This document shows positions 22,877-34,170 of a DNA stretch of 64,000 nt, in pieces. The stretch comes from Quillaja saponaria. Lineage: Eukaryota > Streptophyta > Magnoliopsida > Fabales > Quillajaceae. Position 1 is the first letter of the stretch; the number at the start of each line of letters is the position of its first letter. The notes under the pieces are model-generated. The model saw only the letters and a list, made by a program, of their open reading frames with translations, did no database searches and was not told the DNA's origin. The position numbers were made by a program, and so were the translations under genes. Location: the NCBI GenBank assembly GCA_029379385.1, contig CM055618.1, positions 3,792,134 through 3,856,133 of the forward strand, written 5' to 3'.

Positions 22877-24190
22877 AAAACATGACACGGATTTTACTTA
22901 TGCAAGCGTACGTATCATTCTCAAGTAATAAAGTGCTAAGCAGAGAACGTTCCCACTGAAGAGTTAATGCAAATATTATGTTAAGTACTAAAAATAACAA
23001 TTTTAATTTTATTCAAATGGTTGAGTTTTGGGTTGATTATAAACTAAAAGCAAATTAACTAAAGAATATATTTGAGATGAATCTTGAACTACAACTTGCC
23101 TTAATACTTTACTTGAATTATAATTATCTTGTCTTACTTAGTTATGGCAACAAATTATTAACCTAAGATTCTTAATCAATTATAAACATAATCCTATGTC
23201 TTATAATAATATCCCACTTAACCAATTCACTATATTCCTATGTGAATTAAGTTAAATAAGGTTTATTATGATTAGACCTAAATTGGCTACACAAGGCATA
23301 TAGGTATATTCCTATTCTATATACAAATCAAACTCAACAACATGTGTATTAGATCAATCAAGTGCTACTTCATTCAAGGCTAAACCTAAGTTCCTTTTCC
23401 AAGCTCCTTTTGGTTTCCTAATTAAATCTAAAACATGGTCATTCAATTAGAAGCATTAAGCATAGCTATATGTTGAGTTCTAGTTGCAAATCTAGAAAGG
23501 AAACTGCTCTATGCTACTTAGTGTAAACATGAATTCAACAAAGGTAAACATCAAAGGAACACAATAAAAGTAAATAAGGAGTAGAAAGAGAAAAGCTATG
23601 AAGGTTATTGATCTTTAAGATTCAAATATTCTTGCTCCTCTTACTTCCTTGTACCATTGACAAGCTCTAAAACTCTAGAAAAAAAAAAAAAAAAAAAAAA
23701 AAAACCCTTAGCTAACTTGTGTTTTCTCAATCCCCAAGTCAATCTCCTTTAAATAGGCTTCAAAACCCTTAATTTGAGTCGATTTGTATTGTTTATCGAG
23801 CCAGCATTGTGACCTTAAGGTCAGTGTTTTCGACGAGTTGGACAAGGTCAAAGCCTTTGGTGCTACGATCTTATGTCCTAGTGCTGCGATGGCACCCCCT
23901 TCTGTCCATGGCACCATGGCACTAGCCCTATTGTGTGGTTTTCCTATCTTTCTAATTTTGAACGATTTTGGCCTCCAAATTGACTTGCAATGGGACTCCT
24001 TCTTACATTACACCTTCAAAATAATCAACTAAGTTAATCTAAGTTAGAACTTAGAATGTTTACTCCAATGTATTGAGTTTGATTTCCCTTCTCATTCATT
24101 CATCTGCATCTTTTCATTTAGTGCGTATGTGTACAAGAATTTGCGTATTCTACATTTAATGAAAAATGAAATGAATTTTCTGAATGTGAC
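22877..24190 (-). repeat. 5' LTR of the minus-strand Athila-like element
   Basis: Minus-strand phrases shared with the plus-strand LTRs at 39744-47945 include TTTTGAAGCCTATTTAAAG, GTTGAGTTTGATTTGTATAT and GATACGTACGCTTGC near the 3' end. A run of 26 A residues lies at 23679-23704 (T-run on the LTR's own strand). Open frames on both strands at 23708-24032 are inside the LTR and not genes. The upstream boundary is uncertain because SIRE-like sequence begins near 24233. Confidence 0.6.
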
Positions 24191-24232
24191 TTTTAGCTCT
24201 AGTTATTTCTTTGATATACTATCCATTTTATG

Positions 24233-24434
24233 CATCATCTGAAAGTTCCATCTCAAAATTTTGATCTTTTTATAAATAACAAAAAAAAAAAAATGATTGA
24301 GAAATTTTTTTCTTGTTTTGGCTTAAACAAAGGGAGAATAAGAAATAAAATTTATCTAAAATACAAAGGTATATGCCTTATATTCAAGAGTATCCCATCC
24401 CTTTTTTTTATTTCTTTTTTTATAATTTTCAAGT
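24233..24434 (+). other. SIRE-like internal 3' remnant before an LTR
   Basis: This ~200-bp segment matches 26040-26266 (shared ATTTTGATC, TCTTGTTTTGRCTT, AAACAARGRGA and GTATATGCCTTATA). Both copies run straight into a SIRE-like LTR. Open frames at 24230-24466 and 26050-26247 are the same sequence read through and do not resemble a protein. Confidence 0.55.
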
Positions 24435-25703
24435 TGTTGAATCAAATGAATAATTTAATTCGATAATAACTTATTTCGATATTGAAGGTAACCAAATAAT
24501 TAAGTATGAAGTGTAATAAATCAATGAATTAACTTTTAAATATTATTTTATTGTGTGTATAGTCGACTGAAATACTTGAGTTAACGACGTCAACTATCTT
24601 AAAAAGTCAACACCTGAATCTTCTCCAAACAACAGCATATCACCTTAAATTCAAATCTCCCAATTAAGTGAAGTATGGTACAATTACATTTTGAAGTCAA
24701 TGGATTTTATGCCAACTGAAAAAATTCAGTGAATCAAGATTAGTTAGCTAAAGATATAAAACAAAGAGTTTCATTAATGCTCAGTCAACTGATGACAATT
24801 ACTGGATCTATCAATTACCTGAATTACAACACAGTGTTTCATTATAGCTAGTTAACTAAAGCATTCAACTGAAGTCTACACCCAGTCAGCTGAAGTGAAT
24901 CATATGACAGTGTTTCCACCAACTTAGTTAACTGTACCTTCCCAATTAGTTGAATCTCTATCAAATGTCCGTACCTTCTATCCGATGAGCAGCCTTTCTA
25001 TAGGACAAAATGAAGTCGTTCCATTACAAGTCTACACATTGATCTATAATTCTCAAAAAAATAGCTAGAATTCGGCTCTAGTTATATAATCAAGATTAAG
25101 AGGATGATCGAAAGTAACGGATGAGCATATACATACTAAATTAATTTCTATATGTTTTTCTGCAATTTGAAATCATCAAGCTTCAAATTTCAAATTCTTG
25201 AAACAAAGGAAAATCAAAACTTTCATCATCCTTCTTCTTTGATTAGTTCAACACCCAAAGCTCCTAAATTTCATATTCTTTGTAAAGGCTTTGTATTGGG
25301 TGATTCTTTGTAATTACACAAGAGAAAGAGCAAGTGAGAAACTAGAGCTTTGCATTAAGCTTGGTATCTTTTTGCTCATATAAAGTTATGATGAGCTTGT
25401 AAAGGTTTTGCTAAGCATTGTAATTTAACTAGTAGGTCTTGTTGGGCCTTATGAATCTAGTTGTAAGTGGATTGAACTCTCAAGTGGAGTTTTTAGAGTT
25501 AACGTACCCAAAAGATTTTTGGTGAACCACTATATGCTGAGCAAACTCTCTAACCCTTACTCTTTTACTTTTCTATTGTTGGTTTATTTATGAAAGCTTA
25601 TTTGCTTCTATGTGTTTTATTTTGAACCCAAAAGGTTTAGTTTTTATTTGTCAAATCATTCATCCCCTACCCCTTCCCTCTAGTTTGTCTTTTTAGGCCA
25701 ACA
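24435..25703 (+). repeat. SIRE-like copia LTR (copy 1)
   Basis: Starts TGTTGAATCAAATGAATAA and ends TTTTTAGGCCAACA. It matches copy 2 (26267-26808 plus 37538-38476) throughout, for example AACCAAATAATTAA, TATATAATCAAGA, GGATGATCGA, AATTTGAAATCATCAA and TTTTTGGYGAACYAC. It is rich in CAGTCAACTGA-like motifs (about ten between 24560 and 24980), a trait of SIRE-type LTRs. Confidence 0.75.
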
Positions 25704-26254
25704 CCTTTCATGACAAGCTTGACACTATTCAACTGACTTTCAAGTAAATGATCTTCTACCTTGGTGATGGGCTAGGATGGATAGTCCGAAAGCTTATCTC
25801 TAGAGAGGTAGAGCAAGTTGCTAAAGAGAAATGTCAAGAACAACATTGGCTTAGAGAGATAACTAATGAACTATCCAATTCCCTTCTTATTCATCCATAT
25901 GCATTACTCTGGAAAATTTGTGTACACATTGTTGTTTCTGAATGAAATAAATACTCTGTGTTTCTTTATGAATTATATGTATCTTTGTAATATTATACTT
26001 AAATCTATATCTCTAGTACATTTTTTATGTAGGTGTCTCTCCCAATATTTTGATCATAAAAGTAGGGAAATGTTTAAGAATTTTATGTCTTGTTTTGACT
26101 TTAAACAAGGAGAGAAAAAGAGAAAATGAGCTACAATACAATGGTGTATGCCTTATACTTAGGAGAATTTATCATCCCTTTTTTTCTCTTCGATACAATC
26201 TTTACAACCAAAAAAAAAAAAAATCCCAATTTGTAATTATTTTGTAATCATCAG
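25704..26254 (+). other. SIRE-like internal remnant between two LTRs
   Basis: Only ~550 bp separate the end of LTR copy 1 from the polypurine tract of copy 2, so nearly all gag and pol are gone. No primer site follows 25703. Frames at 25748-25945 and 25866-26129 are not recognised. Confidence 0.5.
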
Positions 26255-26265
26255 AAAGTTGGAGA
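26255..26265 (+). other. Polypurine tract of the SIRE-like plus-strand element
   Basis: AAAGTTGGAGA followed by T and then the LTR start TGTTAAATC is the SIRE-type arrangement (purine-rich GGGGGAGATTGTT). Confidence 0.65.
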
Positions 26266-26266
26266 T

Positions 26267-26808
26267 TGTTAAATCAAATTAATAAGTTAATCCAATAATA
26301 CATTACTTTCACTTTGATGATAACCAAATAATTAAATACGAAATGCAATAATCAATAAACTAACTACTAAATATTATTTTACTGCATGTAGCGTCAAATG
26401 AAATATTTGAGTCAACTACTATCTTAAAAGTTCAATAGTTCGAAACACCAGTATATTAGTTAAAATGCAAATCTCTCGATCAACTAAAGTCTAATATGAT
26501 TGTGTTTTGCAATTAGTTGATTATATGTCAACTAAAAGAATGCAATGGATCAAGATCAGTCAACTGGAGGTATAAAACGAAGCATTTCATTAATGCTTAG
26601 TCAACTAAAGACCAGCCATTAGATCTATCAATTAGCTAAAAATATAACGCAATGTTTCATTAAAGCCAGTTAGCTGAAGCATTCAACTACAATCTATACT
26701 CATTCAGTTGAAGATTTAAAGCTGAAATAATTTCATATGAAATTGTTTCCAATAACACAATCAGCTAGACCTTTCCAGTTAGCTGAAACTCTATCAGTTG
26801 TATCAGTT
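26267..26808 (+). repeat. SIRE-like LTR copy 2, left part (split by insertion)
   Basis: Starts TGTTAAATCAAATTAATAA. It follows copy 1 to about 24960 and is then broken by the SIRE-like element at 26809-37537. The remainder resumes at 37538. Confidence 0.75.
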
Positions 26809-27344
26809 GCATTAACCCTGAAAAACAACTAAGAAGGGGGGTGAATTGGTTGTTTAAAATATTTTTACACAAATATAAACAGGTATAATCAATTTAAAAT
26901 ATAGCTCAAGACTTGTTTAACTCAGCAAAATAACAATGCAATAATTGTGTTTACAACTTATAGATTTAATTCTCAGACTATATGCAAAGCTGTAAAATAC
27001 TTGACAAAATGAACCAAATGAGAAAACACATATTATAAAAGTTTTGAGTCAAATCAAGTTTTAGACCAAGTAAAGACAATATCAAAGCAAGTTTTGATAA
27101 GCTCTAGTAGAAAGCTATCAACTTTAGCTCATATTATCGTTTGATAAAATTGTGTTTAAAATTTGTACAAATAAATAAATCAAAATGAAAAGCATTGCAA
27201 GAATATATATAGAGATTGAACACAATAAATTATACTAGTTTAGCTTTTCAATGTGCCTACGTTCAATCTTCCAAGTTCACTCCTTGGGAAATTCCACTAA
27301 TTCCTTTGTAACCTTACATACAGTGGAATGAGAGTAACTCTCTC

Positions 27345-27515
27345 ATGGTTTAGGATATTTAATAGATCCAAGGGATACCTTCCTAGTTTAGATCTTCACT
27401 CAACCTATGAGATACCTTTCCTTTACAAATTTAAGCTTTCACTCAACTTAAGAAATACCTTCCCCTTACAACCTCAAGTTTTCACTTAAGCTAGGAAATA
27501 CCTTCCCCTTTCTAT
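27345..27515. repeat. ~43-bp tandem repeat in the SIRE-like 3' LTR
   Basis: Three to four units with the core CACTCAACYTARGARATACCTTCC followed by CTTACAAC. The matching array in the other LTR (36080-36290) has about five units. Confidence 0.7.
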
Positions 27516-27671
27516 TCACTTGGGTTTGGATAAGAATACACAACTCTTTTATAACATATGCTCAAAGGTTAATCCTCTCAATAAGATAGATAATGGAGGT
27601 GTTGGCTCTAAGAGTGACACAAGGATAGCTTAGAATAGTATTCCAGATAGTATGTTTTGAAGAAATTCATT

Positions 27672-28068
27672 ATATTAAAGTGGCAGCTCCCCTTTCTCCT
27701 TTGTTTGTTAAACTTAATTGTGATTCTTGTTCATGTGGTAATTTAGGTGAGGCTGCAATGGGGGTATCATTATATTTTCACATGATGAGTTTCGTTTAGT
27801 TTATAGGTCTTATTTAGGTATTCATTCTAACATGGTAGCTAAATTTGAAGCATTATTAGATGGTTCAAAGGTTTGTGCTTCTAAGGGATATGTGAATGCA
27901 ATTGTGAATTGTGATTTCATGTCTCTTATTCATTGTGTGAACCTTATGATTAATCCACTTAGGAGGCTTTTTGAAAAATTTCAGGAATTAAAACACTTGT
28001 TGTAGGTTTTAAATGTTAAGGTTTTTCATTGTTGTAGAGAGGTAAATGCAGCTACAGACTTTATTACA
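27672..28068 (+). pseudogene. RNase H-like (RVT_3 type) fragment inside the LTR
   Basis: Plus-strand translation gives the plant RVT_3/RNase H-like fold, seen in the RNase H part of plant LINEs and in many plant RNase H-like genes. Visible blocks are FVKLNCDS, then in the next frame FSHDEFRLVYRSYLGIHSN, AKFEALLDGSKVC, VNCDFMSL and INPLRRLFEKFQELKHLL, then VLNVKVFHCCREVN. In the family, the Asp after LNC, the Glu of the EAL block and the Asp of the later CD are the metal-binding acids, and all three are present. One frameshift (about 27760) and one stop (about 28003) break the frame. Orientation is opposite to the host LTR. The segment replaces ~360 bp of LTR. Confidence 0.75.
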
Positions 28069-28668
28069 CAAGAAAAATATACTTTGTCCAAGTATAGGCA
28101 TTAGTGTGCAATTAATATAATCATAATACCAATACATATTTCCATATAGAGTAACAATAATATTTCTCAAAATAATTTCAATTTAAGTTTAATTGACTTA
28201 ATTTGAAACTTTGATAATTTTTAGGAGAAATAATAAATACTTATGACCATAATTTGAAGCATATGCACATAAGAATATGTCCCAAAAAAAAAAAAAAAAA
28301 GGTAAGTTGATTCTATTTTGAGATCAACATTGCTTAAGAAAAGAGGTGTATATTCACACAATTAAACAATTATTTAAGGAAAGTATCAATTATGAAAATA
28401 ATTAGCATAAAGGCTAATTTCCATAAATCTTGCATACTAGGCCAAAAATAATATTTCAAGAAAGATTCAACTTCATACAAAATTGAAACATGCATGTATC
28501 GATATATTTCAGTAAACTTTCCCAATTTAATTTTGAATATTTATAGTATTAATCAACCAAGCGAATTTATTTAAATTAATAAACTTTTCAAAATTAAATA
28601 TCAAATATTTTCATAAATCATGCATTATTATCATCAAAATCAATCAGGATATAGCCTTGAATCTAACA

Positions 28669-28683
28669 ATCTCCCCTTTTTGT
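28669..28683 (-). other. Polypurine tract of the SIRE-like element
   Basis: The minus strand reads AACAAAAAGGGGAGAT directly before the LTR start TGTTAGATTC, the classic SIRE plus-strand primer context. Confidence 0.85.
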
Positions 28684-29499
28684 TGATGATAATACAAGCA
28701 CATAATTTATTTTTATCACTATCAAAAGTATATAGTAAACAAATATAAGAGAGATAAAGATCTCCCCCTAAGTTAATATTTTAATTCAAAATGATACCAA
28801 TTATTTAGCATGTGATAGAATCCCTTAATCAATATAAAAATTCTTACAAGGAAATTTTCTTTACAATATATAATCACATGTATCAGAGCTTAAACATCTT
28901 GTAACATAGATCAGAGCATACATGTTGAAGAAGTGATATTATGCATCAGAGCATAATCATTTTATAACACTTGCATCAAAGTATGATACTCATATACTTT
29001 AGAGCATTAGATCAATCTGCATACTACTTTGTTTAAGCTTCATAACTTAAACCTTTTAGAACCTACATAAGGTATTTAATCTAAAACACAATAGATTTAG
29101 AGCAATAGCAATTATTTATATAGGTATTTTTAAGCTACAGAGCTTAAATAAAGTATCAGAGCTAAGAGATAATAAGAATTTAAGTATCAAGACGTAAAAA
29201 TATTATAACCTGCATAAAACACAACTCAGTCATAGGCAATTTAAGACAGTTAGTGCTAAGCAATAGAACTATGAATCTTAAATTTATAGACCAAAAAAAA
29301 AAATATTAGTTCTAAATTATCCTAGTTTTACAGACCAAGATAAAAATAAAAATTGTTCACAATTCACCTATGATTCAAAGGAGGTTGGATAAAGTCAATT
29401 CTCCTCCCTCTTTGACATCATCAAAAAAAAATAACATAACTAAATATAAAGGAAAAAAATTGTTCAAGAGTTTTAGATATAAAGATTAAAAACTAGAAC
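28684..29499 (-). other. SIRE-like 3' untranslated region
   Basis: AT-rich, no frame. On the plus strand it repeats the phrase ATCAGAGCWTAAACAT / CATCAGAGCATAATC several times between 28880 and 29180, a loose short repeat. Nothing else is seen. Confidence 0.45.
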
Positions 29500-30730
29500 A
29501 AGGGTTTCAGCAGAGATAGACATTCTTCAAGTATCGAGCTTGGATGATAGCTCCTCAAGCTTGCTTTCAGTCTAAACTCTGAAAGTATCAACTGAGTACT
29601 GTAGAGTGCCTAGCCTTGATAGGATTTCTGAGATAGAAAGAGCAGCAGGAGTGAAAGTTTCAACATGTGACTTAGATCCATTAGCAAATGGAGTTAGCTT
29701 GACAGGAGCCTTAATGTTGTTATAGGCTATACCCATTCTTCTTAAGTTATCAGCATCAAAATACTAGGTTCTGTCATCAATATCCTCATTCTTTATTAGA
29801 ATATTGAAAAACTCTAAAATCTTTGTTATAACCATTCTATATGGTACGCTTCCTTCAAGCATACTTAGATATGTTATCATGTGGTGCAAGATAATGAAAA
29901 CTAAATTCAATTGAACTTTCCTAATCGCGTGAACATTATATACACTTCAAAATTGCTAATGAGAGATAAAGTGGTGAACTACTTTAGCATTAGCAGGCAG
30001 AGACACATTATTCTTAGTCACGTTAACAGTTTCAAAAACATCATTAGGGCACTAGTAAAGTTAAAACCTTTGGTTGTGACTCTCAGTTTGGCAAAATCAA
30101 TAAGTTTACTAGAAAAGGAAAGTTTTAGGATGGCAGCAAAATCAATAACAATTAAAGAGATTGTTGTTTCTTTCATATAGGCAGTGAGGATAATGAAGGT
30201 AGTCTTCGAAATTTCCAAAGAGCCATAAAAGTGCCATATTTATTAAAAGAAAATTTCTAGTTTCAAAAAAAATCTTACATAGTAATCATGGAGGAAATTA
30301 TGGTTTTAGTAGAGAAAGAGTCTTTATATGTTTTTTAAAACTTAGCAAGAATAACCTGGTCGAAGTTAGCAGAGGTTGCTTTTGAGGTTGCTGAGTTCCT
30401 CTATTCTATTACAGTTTCAGCATGTTTCTTTCTCCTGCTGTAATTTTTGGGCTCAAGATTTCTGAGTCATATTCTTCAAAGCTTTCTTTTGAAGACTCTA
30501 GCTTCTCTTCCTTTTCAATTTCCTCATCAAACTCTTTAGGTTTATCAGATTCATAGCTTTCTAAGGAAAGGTTAGGTGTTAGGATTCTTAGTTTCGGTGA
30601 GTTCTTGGTTTTCTTGGCCTTTGGGGAAATCTTCTCCTTTTTGGAAGGCTTTAGAGAAGGTGACAGTCTTGGTTGTTTCTCTTTAGAATTTTAAGGCACA
30701 ATTGGCCAAATTTCCAAGAGATCAAGAAGG
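29500..30730 (-). pseudogene. SIRE-type envelope-like / plant transposon protein remnant
   Basis: Downstream of pol, minus-strand translation gives first a charged, low-complexity linker (about 30710-30430) with KKEKISPKAKKTKNSPKL and a Glu/Lys-rich stretch. Then come pieces of a domain found in the extra ORF of SIRE elements and in 'putative plant transposon protein' entries: VQLNLVFIILHHMITYL, GSVPYRMVITKILEFF and DIDDRT (about 29910-29770). A C-terminal MGIAYNNIKAPVKLTPF-like part follows. No clear signal peptide or membrane anchor can be read. Whether this ORF ever made an envelope is unsettled in the family. Stops and frameshifts make it inactive; frames at 29911-30180 plus and 30838-31026 minus are shadows or noise. 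Confidence 0.55.
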
Positions 30731-31009
30731 TTCACCTCTAAAGGCTTAGTGTACCTTCCCTTTTAGGCTTTGGTTTTCTTACCTTGGATGGAAATATGTA
30801 ATGCAAAAGATACTATATATACTTCAGCTAGAGGTTGTTATAGAGATAGAGGGAGAAGGTTTAAGTGAAAGATAAAGTGTGTGAGAGAGATATATATGAA
30901 TTTTAATTTTGGATAGACATGATTTAAAATCAAATTCAGGGATAGGTGGAGAATAAAACGGAATTTTCCATTTATGAGAATAATAGAAATCAGCATTGGT
31001 GTTTCATCT

Positions 31010-31430
31010 ATAGAACTTGTGCACAATAGCTTCCAACTGCAATATATTCAATTTTTGCAGTAAACTGAACTATTGAATTATGTTTCCTGGTTTGCTATGA
31101 AACTAAGACGAATCCAAGGAATTGTCAAGCACCACTTGTACTTTTTCTTTCAAGCTTGCAACCCGCATAGTTAGCATTAAAGAATCTTAACAATTCACAT
31201 ATAATATGTCTAGGATACCAAAATCCTAAGTTCACAGTTCCAATGAGATATCTTAAAATCCATTTCACCGCAATAAAATGAGATTCTCTCGGACTGGATT
31301 GAAATCAAGCACAAAGACATACACTAAACATAATGTCATGTTTACTTGTAGTAAGATAGAGAAGTGAGCTGATCATAACTCAATCCATCTTCTCATCTAT
31401 AACCTTATCTTTCTTTTTACCAAGTTTAGT
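31010..31430 (-). pseudogene. Copia RNase H domain remnant
   Basis: Minus-strand translation: PDIMFSVCLCARFQS-type start, then SHFIAVKWILRYL, GTVNLGFWYP, a decayed form of the (D)ADYAGC block reading NANYAGCKLERKSTSG, then QFLGFVLVS. Order and content match the SIRE RNase H that ends pol. The D of the ADYAG motif has become N, and several stops are present. Confidence 0.8.
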
Positions 31431-31479
31431 GGATAAGGGCATAGGAGTTTTCATTTCTTTGGAGTTATCCATACCAAAT

Positions 31480-32260
31480 ATTTTGATTAGATATCTTGTG
31501 TACTTTCCTTGATTGATGAAATTCTATTCTTTGATTTGCTTCATTTTTTGTCCGACAAAGTAATTTAACTCTCCTATCATATTTATCTCGAATTCTCCTT
31601 GCATACTCTTAGCAAAATCCTTGCACAAATACTCATTAGTAGATTCAAAGATAATATTGCCCACATAGATTTGGACAATGATCAAATCCATTGCTTTTGA
31701 TTTTGTAAATAATGTTATGTTAATCTTGCCTCTTACAAAATTATTTTCAATTAGAAACTTGTTCAATCTTTCATAGCAAGCTCGTGAGGCTTGTTTTAGA
31801 CCATAAAAAGCTTTTGAAAGTTTATAAACATGGTTTGGAAAATCATGTTTTTCAAAATCTAGAGATTGTTCAACATAATTTTTCTCTTCAATAAAACCAT
31901 TTAAAAATGCACCCTTTATGTCCATTAGGTAAACCTTAAAATTCATAAAACAGGCATAAGTAGCATAGATTCAAGTATAGCTATATGAGCATAATTTTCA
32001 TCGAAATCAATACCTTCCTGCTAGCTTATAGCCTTCAGCAACTAACCTTGCTTTGATTCTTATCACTAAGTCATTTCCATCCATCATATTTCTGAATACC
32101 CATTTAGTGCCAATGATTGACTAATTTTCAAGTCTAGGAACTAAGTTCCAAACCTTGTTTCTTTCATTCAATTCCTCTTGCATTGCTAGTATCGCTAGCA
32201 TCCATAACTCATCATTTTCAACATTTTCAAAATACTTTGGTTTTAGATTAGATAGAAAGG
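31480..32260 (-). pseudogene. Copia (SIRE) reverse transcriptase remnant, YVDD lost
   Basis: The open frame 31946-31524 holds RT blocks in order: VYLMDIKGAFLNGFIEE, YVEQSLDFE, HVYKLSKAFYGLKQASRACYE, then VQIYVGNIIFEST, and GEFEINMIGELNYFVG. The catalytic YVDD is YVGN (codons at 31656-31667), removing both metal-binding aspartates. Above 31946 the N-terminal RT part continues in broken frames (for example IQKYDG, HWHxMGI near 32110-32060). The strongest resemblance is to SIRE/Maximus. Confidence 0.9.
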
Positions 32261-32297
32261 CTAGATGGGCACTAGCATTCCTATATGATAATCTAAT

Positions 32298-32690
32298 TCA
32301 TGCTCCTTTGCTTGGATTACCAATAATTTGATCTATAAAGTGATGTCTCACAGTTCTCCAATCCTTAGGGTTGTTAAGCTTATTCTTCACTAGTTTCAGG
32401 TTCAAATTCTTCCTATGGAATTTCTTTTGAAGCTTGTTCAAAATCTTGTTTATCTGCAAGTTAACTTCTTTGTTTTTAGTCTCATTCTGAGCTGTCTTTC
32501 TAAGATTTGTTATTTGCAACTTCTGCATTACCATTTTCATCTTTAGACTTTTTTCAATTTCATCAAATTTTAAATGTATGGATTCTTCGACAACAAGAGT
32601 TCTTTTGTTGTAAGACTCTATAAGCTTTACTAGATGTAGAGTAACTAGAGAATGTACCTTTATTTGATTTTGTATCCAATTGTCCAAGGT
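32298..32690 (-). pseudogene. Linker between integrase and RT of the SIRE-like pol
   Basis: The open frame 32687-32298 is Lys/Asn/Gln-rich with no catalytic motif. It lies between the integrase C-terminus and RT, where copia elements have a variable linker. Its end (NNPKDWRTVRHHFIDQIIGNP) resembles the SIRE phrase before RT in which WRxVxxHPxxxIIGxP is usual, so it is real pol sequence, not a separate gene. Confidence 0.65.
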
Positions 32691-32699
32691 TATCCTTGT

Positions 32700-33440
32700 T
32701 ATTCATGATAAAGAACTTACAGAAAAAAGCTTTGAAATATGATATATTATGTTTTTTCCCTTTCCAAAGCTCGTGTGGAGTCTTCTTGAGAATGGACTGA
32801 TCATTACACGATTTATAATGTAGTATAAGGTATTACCAGCTTCAGCCCATAAGCTTTTGGGCAAACTATTCTTAATTAATAGTGTTCTTCCCATTTCCTT
32901 TAGTGATTGATTCTTTCTCTCATTCATACCATTTTGTTGAGGTGCTCTTGCTGTTAAGAAATTTTGATCAATGTCATGCTCTTCACAAAAAGAAATTATA
33001 TCTTTTTTTTTTTTTTTCTTTTTCAAATTCACATCCATGATCATTTCCAATACACGTGATATAGCACTTTTTTTTTTCCTCTTTGAGCCTTTTTACAAAA
33101 AGCAATAAATGAAATACACTTCATCTTTGTTAGCAATAAATAATACACATGTATAACAAGAATAATCATCTATAATCACAAAAGCATATTGTTTGCTAAT
33201 TATAATTCTATGCCTCATAGGTTCAAGTTAATTCTTATGTAGCAATTGTAAAGCTTTAGAAGTAAAAACTACAATTTTGGATTGGAATGAGCTTTTTATT
33301 TGTTTGCCAAACTGACATGCATTACACACTATCACACACTTTCATGTCATCAAACTTGATTCTTGGTAAATTGAGAACCATTTTTTTTTAGATGAACATA
33401 ATATGTGATCAATGCTTGCTTTACCTAATCGTCTATGCCA
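32700..33440 (-). pseudogene. SIRE-like integrase remnant
   Basis: From 33440 down: VCNACQFGKQ-type end of the GAG-pre-integrase zinc region in broken frame, then LLHMDLFGPMRHR (first catalytic Asp block), FVIIDDYSCYT (about 33190-33160), and the open frame 33050-32703 with ISFCEEHDIDQNF, PQQNGMNERKN (third catalytic acid, Glu) and LWAEAGNTLYYIINRV. A T-run at 33002-33017 has turned the expected GxEF(E/D)N region into a lysine run. Integrase inserts the cDNA into the chromosome; this copy is inactive. Confidence 0.85.
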
Positions 33441-34170
33441 TAACTAGATATTTTCAAGAATGGCAGATAAGCATTTAGCATTTGAAATATTAACATCATC
33501 AAAGTCTAGCATGTAAACATTATAATGTCTATGGCATGTGAGAATGATGTTCTTAGAATCCATGTTTTCAATAGGCAATTATGTGAATAAAAAATGACAC
33601 GATCATCTTGATCACATAATTGGCTAATGCTAAGTAGCTTATACTTTAAGTTATTAACATGCAACACACTATCAATGGATGTAGAAATGTTCTTACCAAT
33701 CTTACCAATACCAATTACCTTTCCTTAGCTATTATCACCAAATGTAACATTACCTCATGTCTTATGTTTGAGTGAACAAAATTTTTCCTAGTCACTCGTA
33801 ATGTGCCTTGAGTAGCACTGTCCAAGTACTATTTGCTTCTTTTGGTATTAACCCTCAAGTGCACCTACAAAACAAGTTTTACATGTTGGCTTTTGGTACC
33901 TAATGTTTGTTGGGTCCAATATCATTAAGTTTTTCAACTTTCGATCTTTTAGAGATCCACTTCCATTTAGTCCTGTCAATAGAATATTTCTTGTGGGGTT
34001 AAGATAACACATAATAATCTTTTCTATTATAGTATGAACATGAAGCAGATTTAGCATTAGTTGATAAACATTTTGAAAATAAATTGTTTCAAAAGAAATT
34101 ATTATAAACCTTTTTTTTTTCTCTTGAAATTGAAACCAATACCAGCTTTGTTGAAAACACACCTTTGACT
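33441..34170 (-). pseudogene. Protease / GAG-pre-integrase region remnant (SIRE-like)
   Basis: Broken minus-strand frames. 34162-33848 carries the phrase KPTCKTCFVGALEG at its end and WYxxxGCSRHMTG-like context is expected just below, where only fragments are visible (about 33820-33780). About 33700-33440 matches the segment before the HHCC integrase zinc finger. The protease active site cannot be read with confidence. Confidence 0.5.

Larger units (their letters stand above)
19440..24190 (-). mobile_element. Athila-like Ty3/gypsy element, internally deleted
   Basis: Minus-strand order: LTR (24190 down to 22877), primer site (22875-22858), gag (22690-21640), partial protease (21104-20690), the conserved Athila post-pol motif (20442-20404), an AAGTTTGGGGG tract (19966-19956), then ~500 bp of 3' noncoding sequence that matches 43300-43760 of the plus-strand relative. 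RT, RNase H and integrase are gone: protease ends and the post-pol motif follows within ~250 bp. The left end meets the CACTA-like remnant and the right end meets SIRE-like sequence, so both outer boundaries are approximate. Confidence 0.75.
26809..28668 (-). repeat. 3' LTR of the SIRE-like element, with foreign segment
   Basis: Read on the minus strand it starts TGTTAGATTCAAGGCTATA and corresponds to 35546-37537, except that about 27630-28070 is unrelated to the matching part (36407-36769) of the 5' LTR. It carries three to four copies of a ~43-bp unit (GATACCTTCCCCTTACAAC core) at about 27345-27515. Confidence 0.8.
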
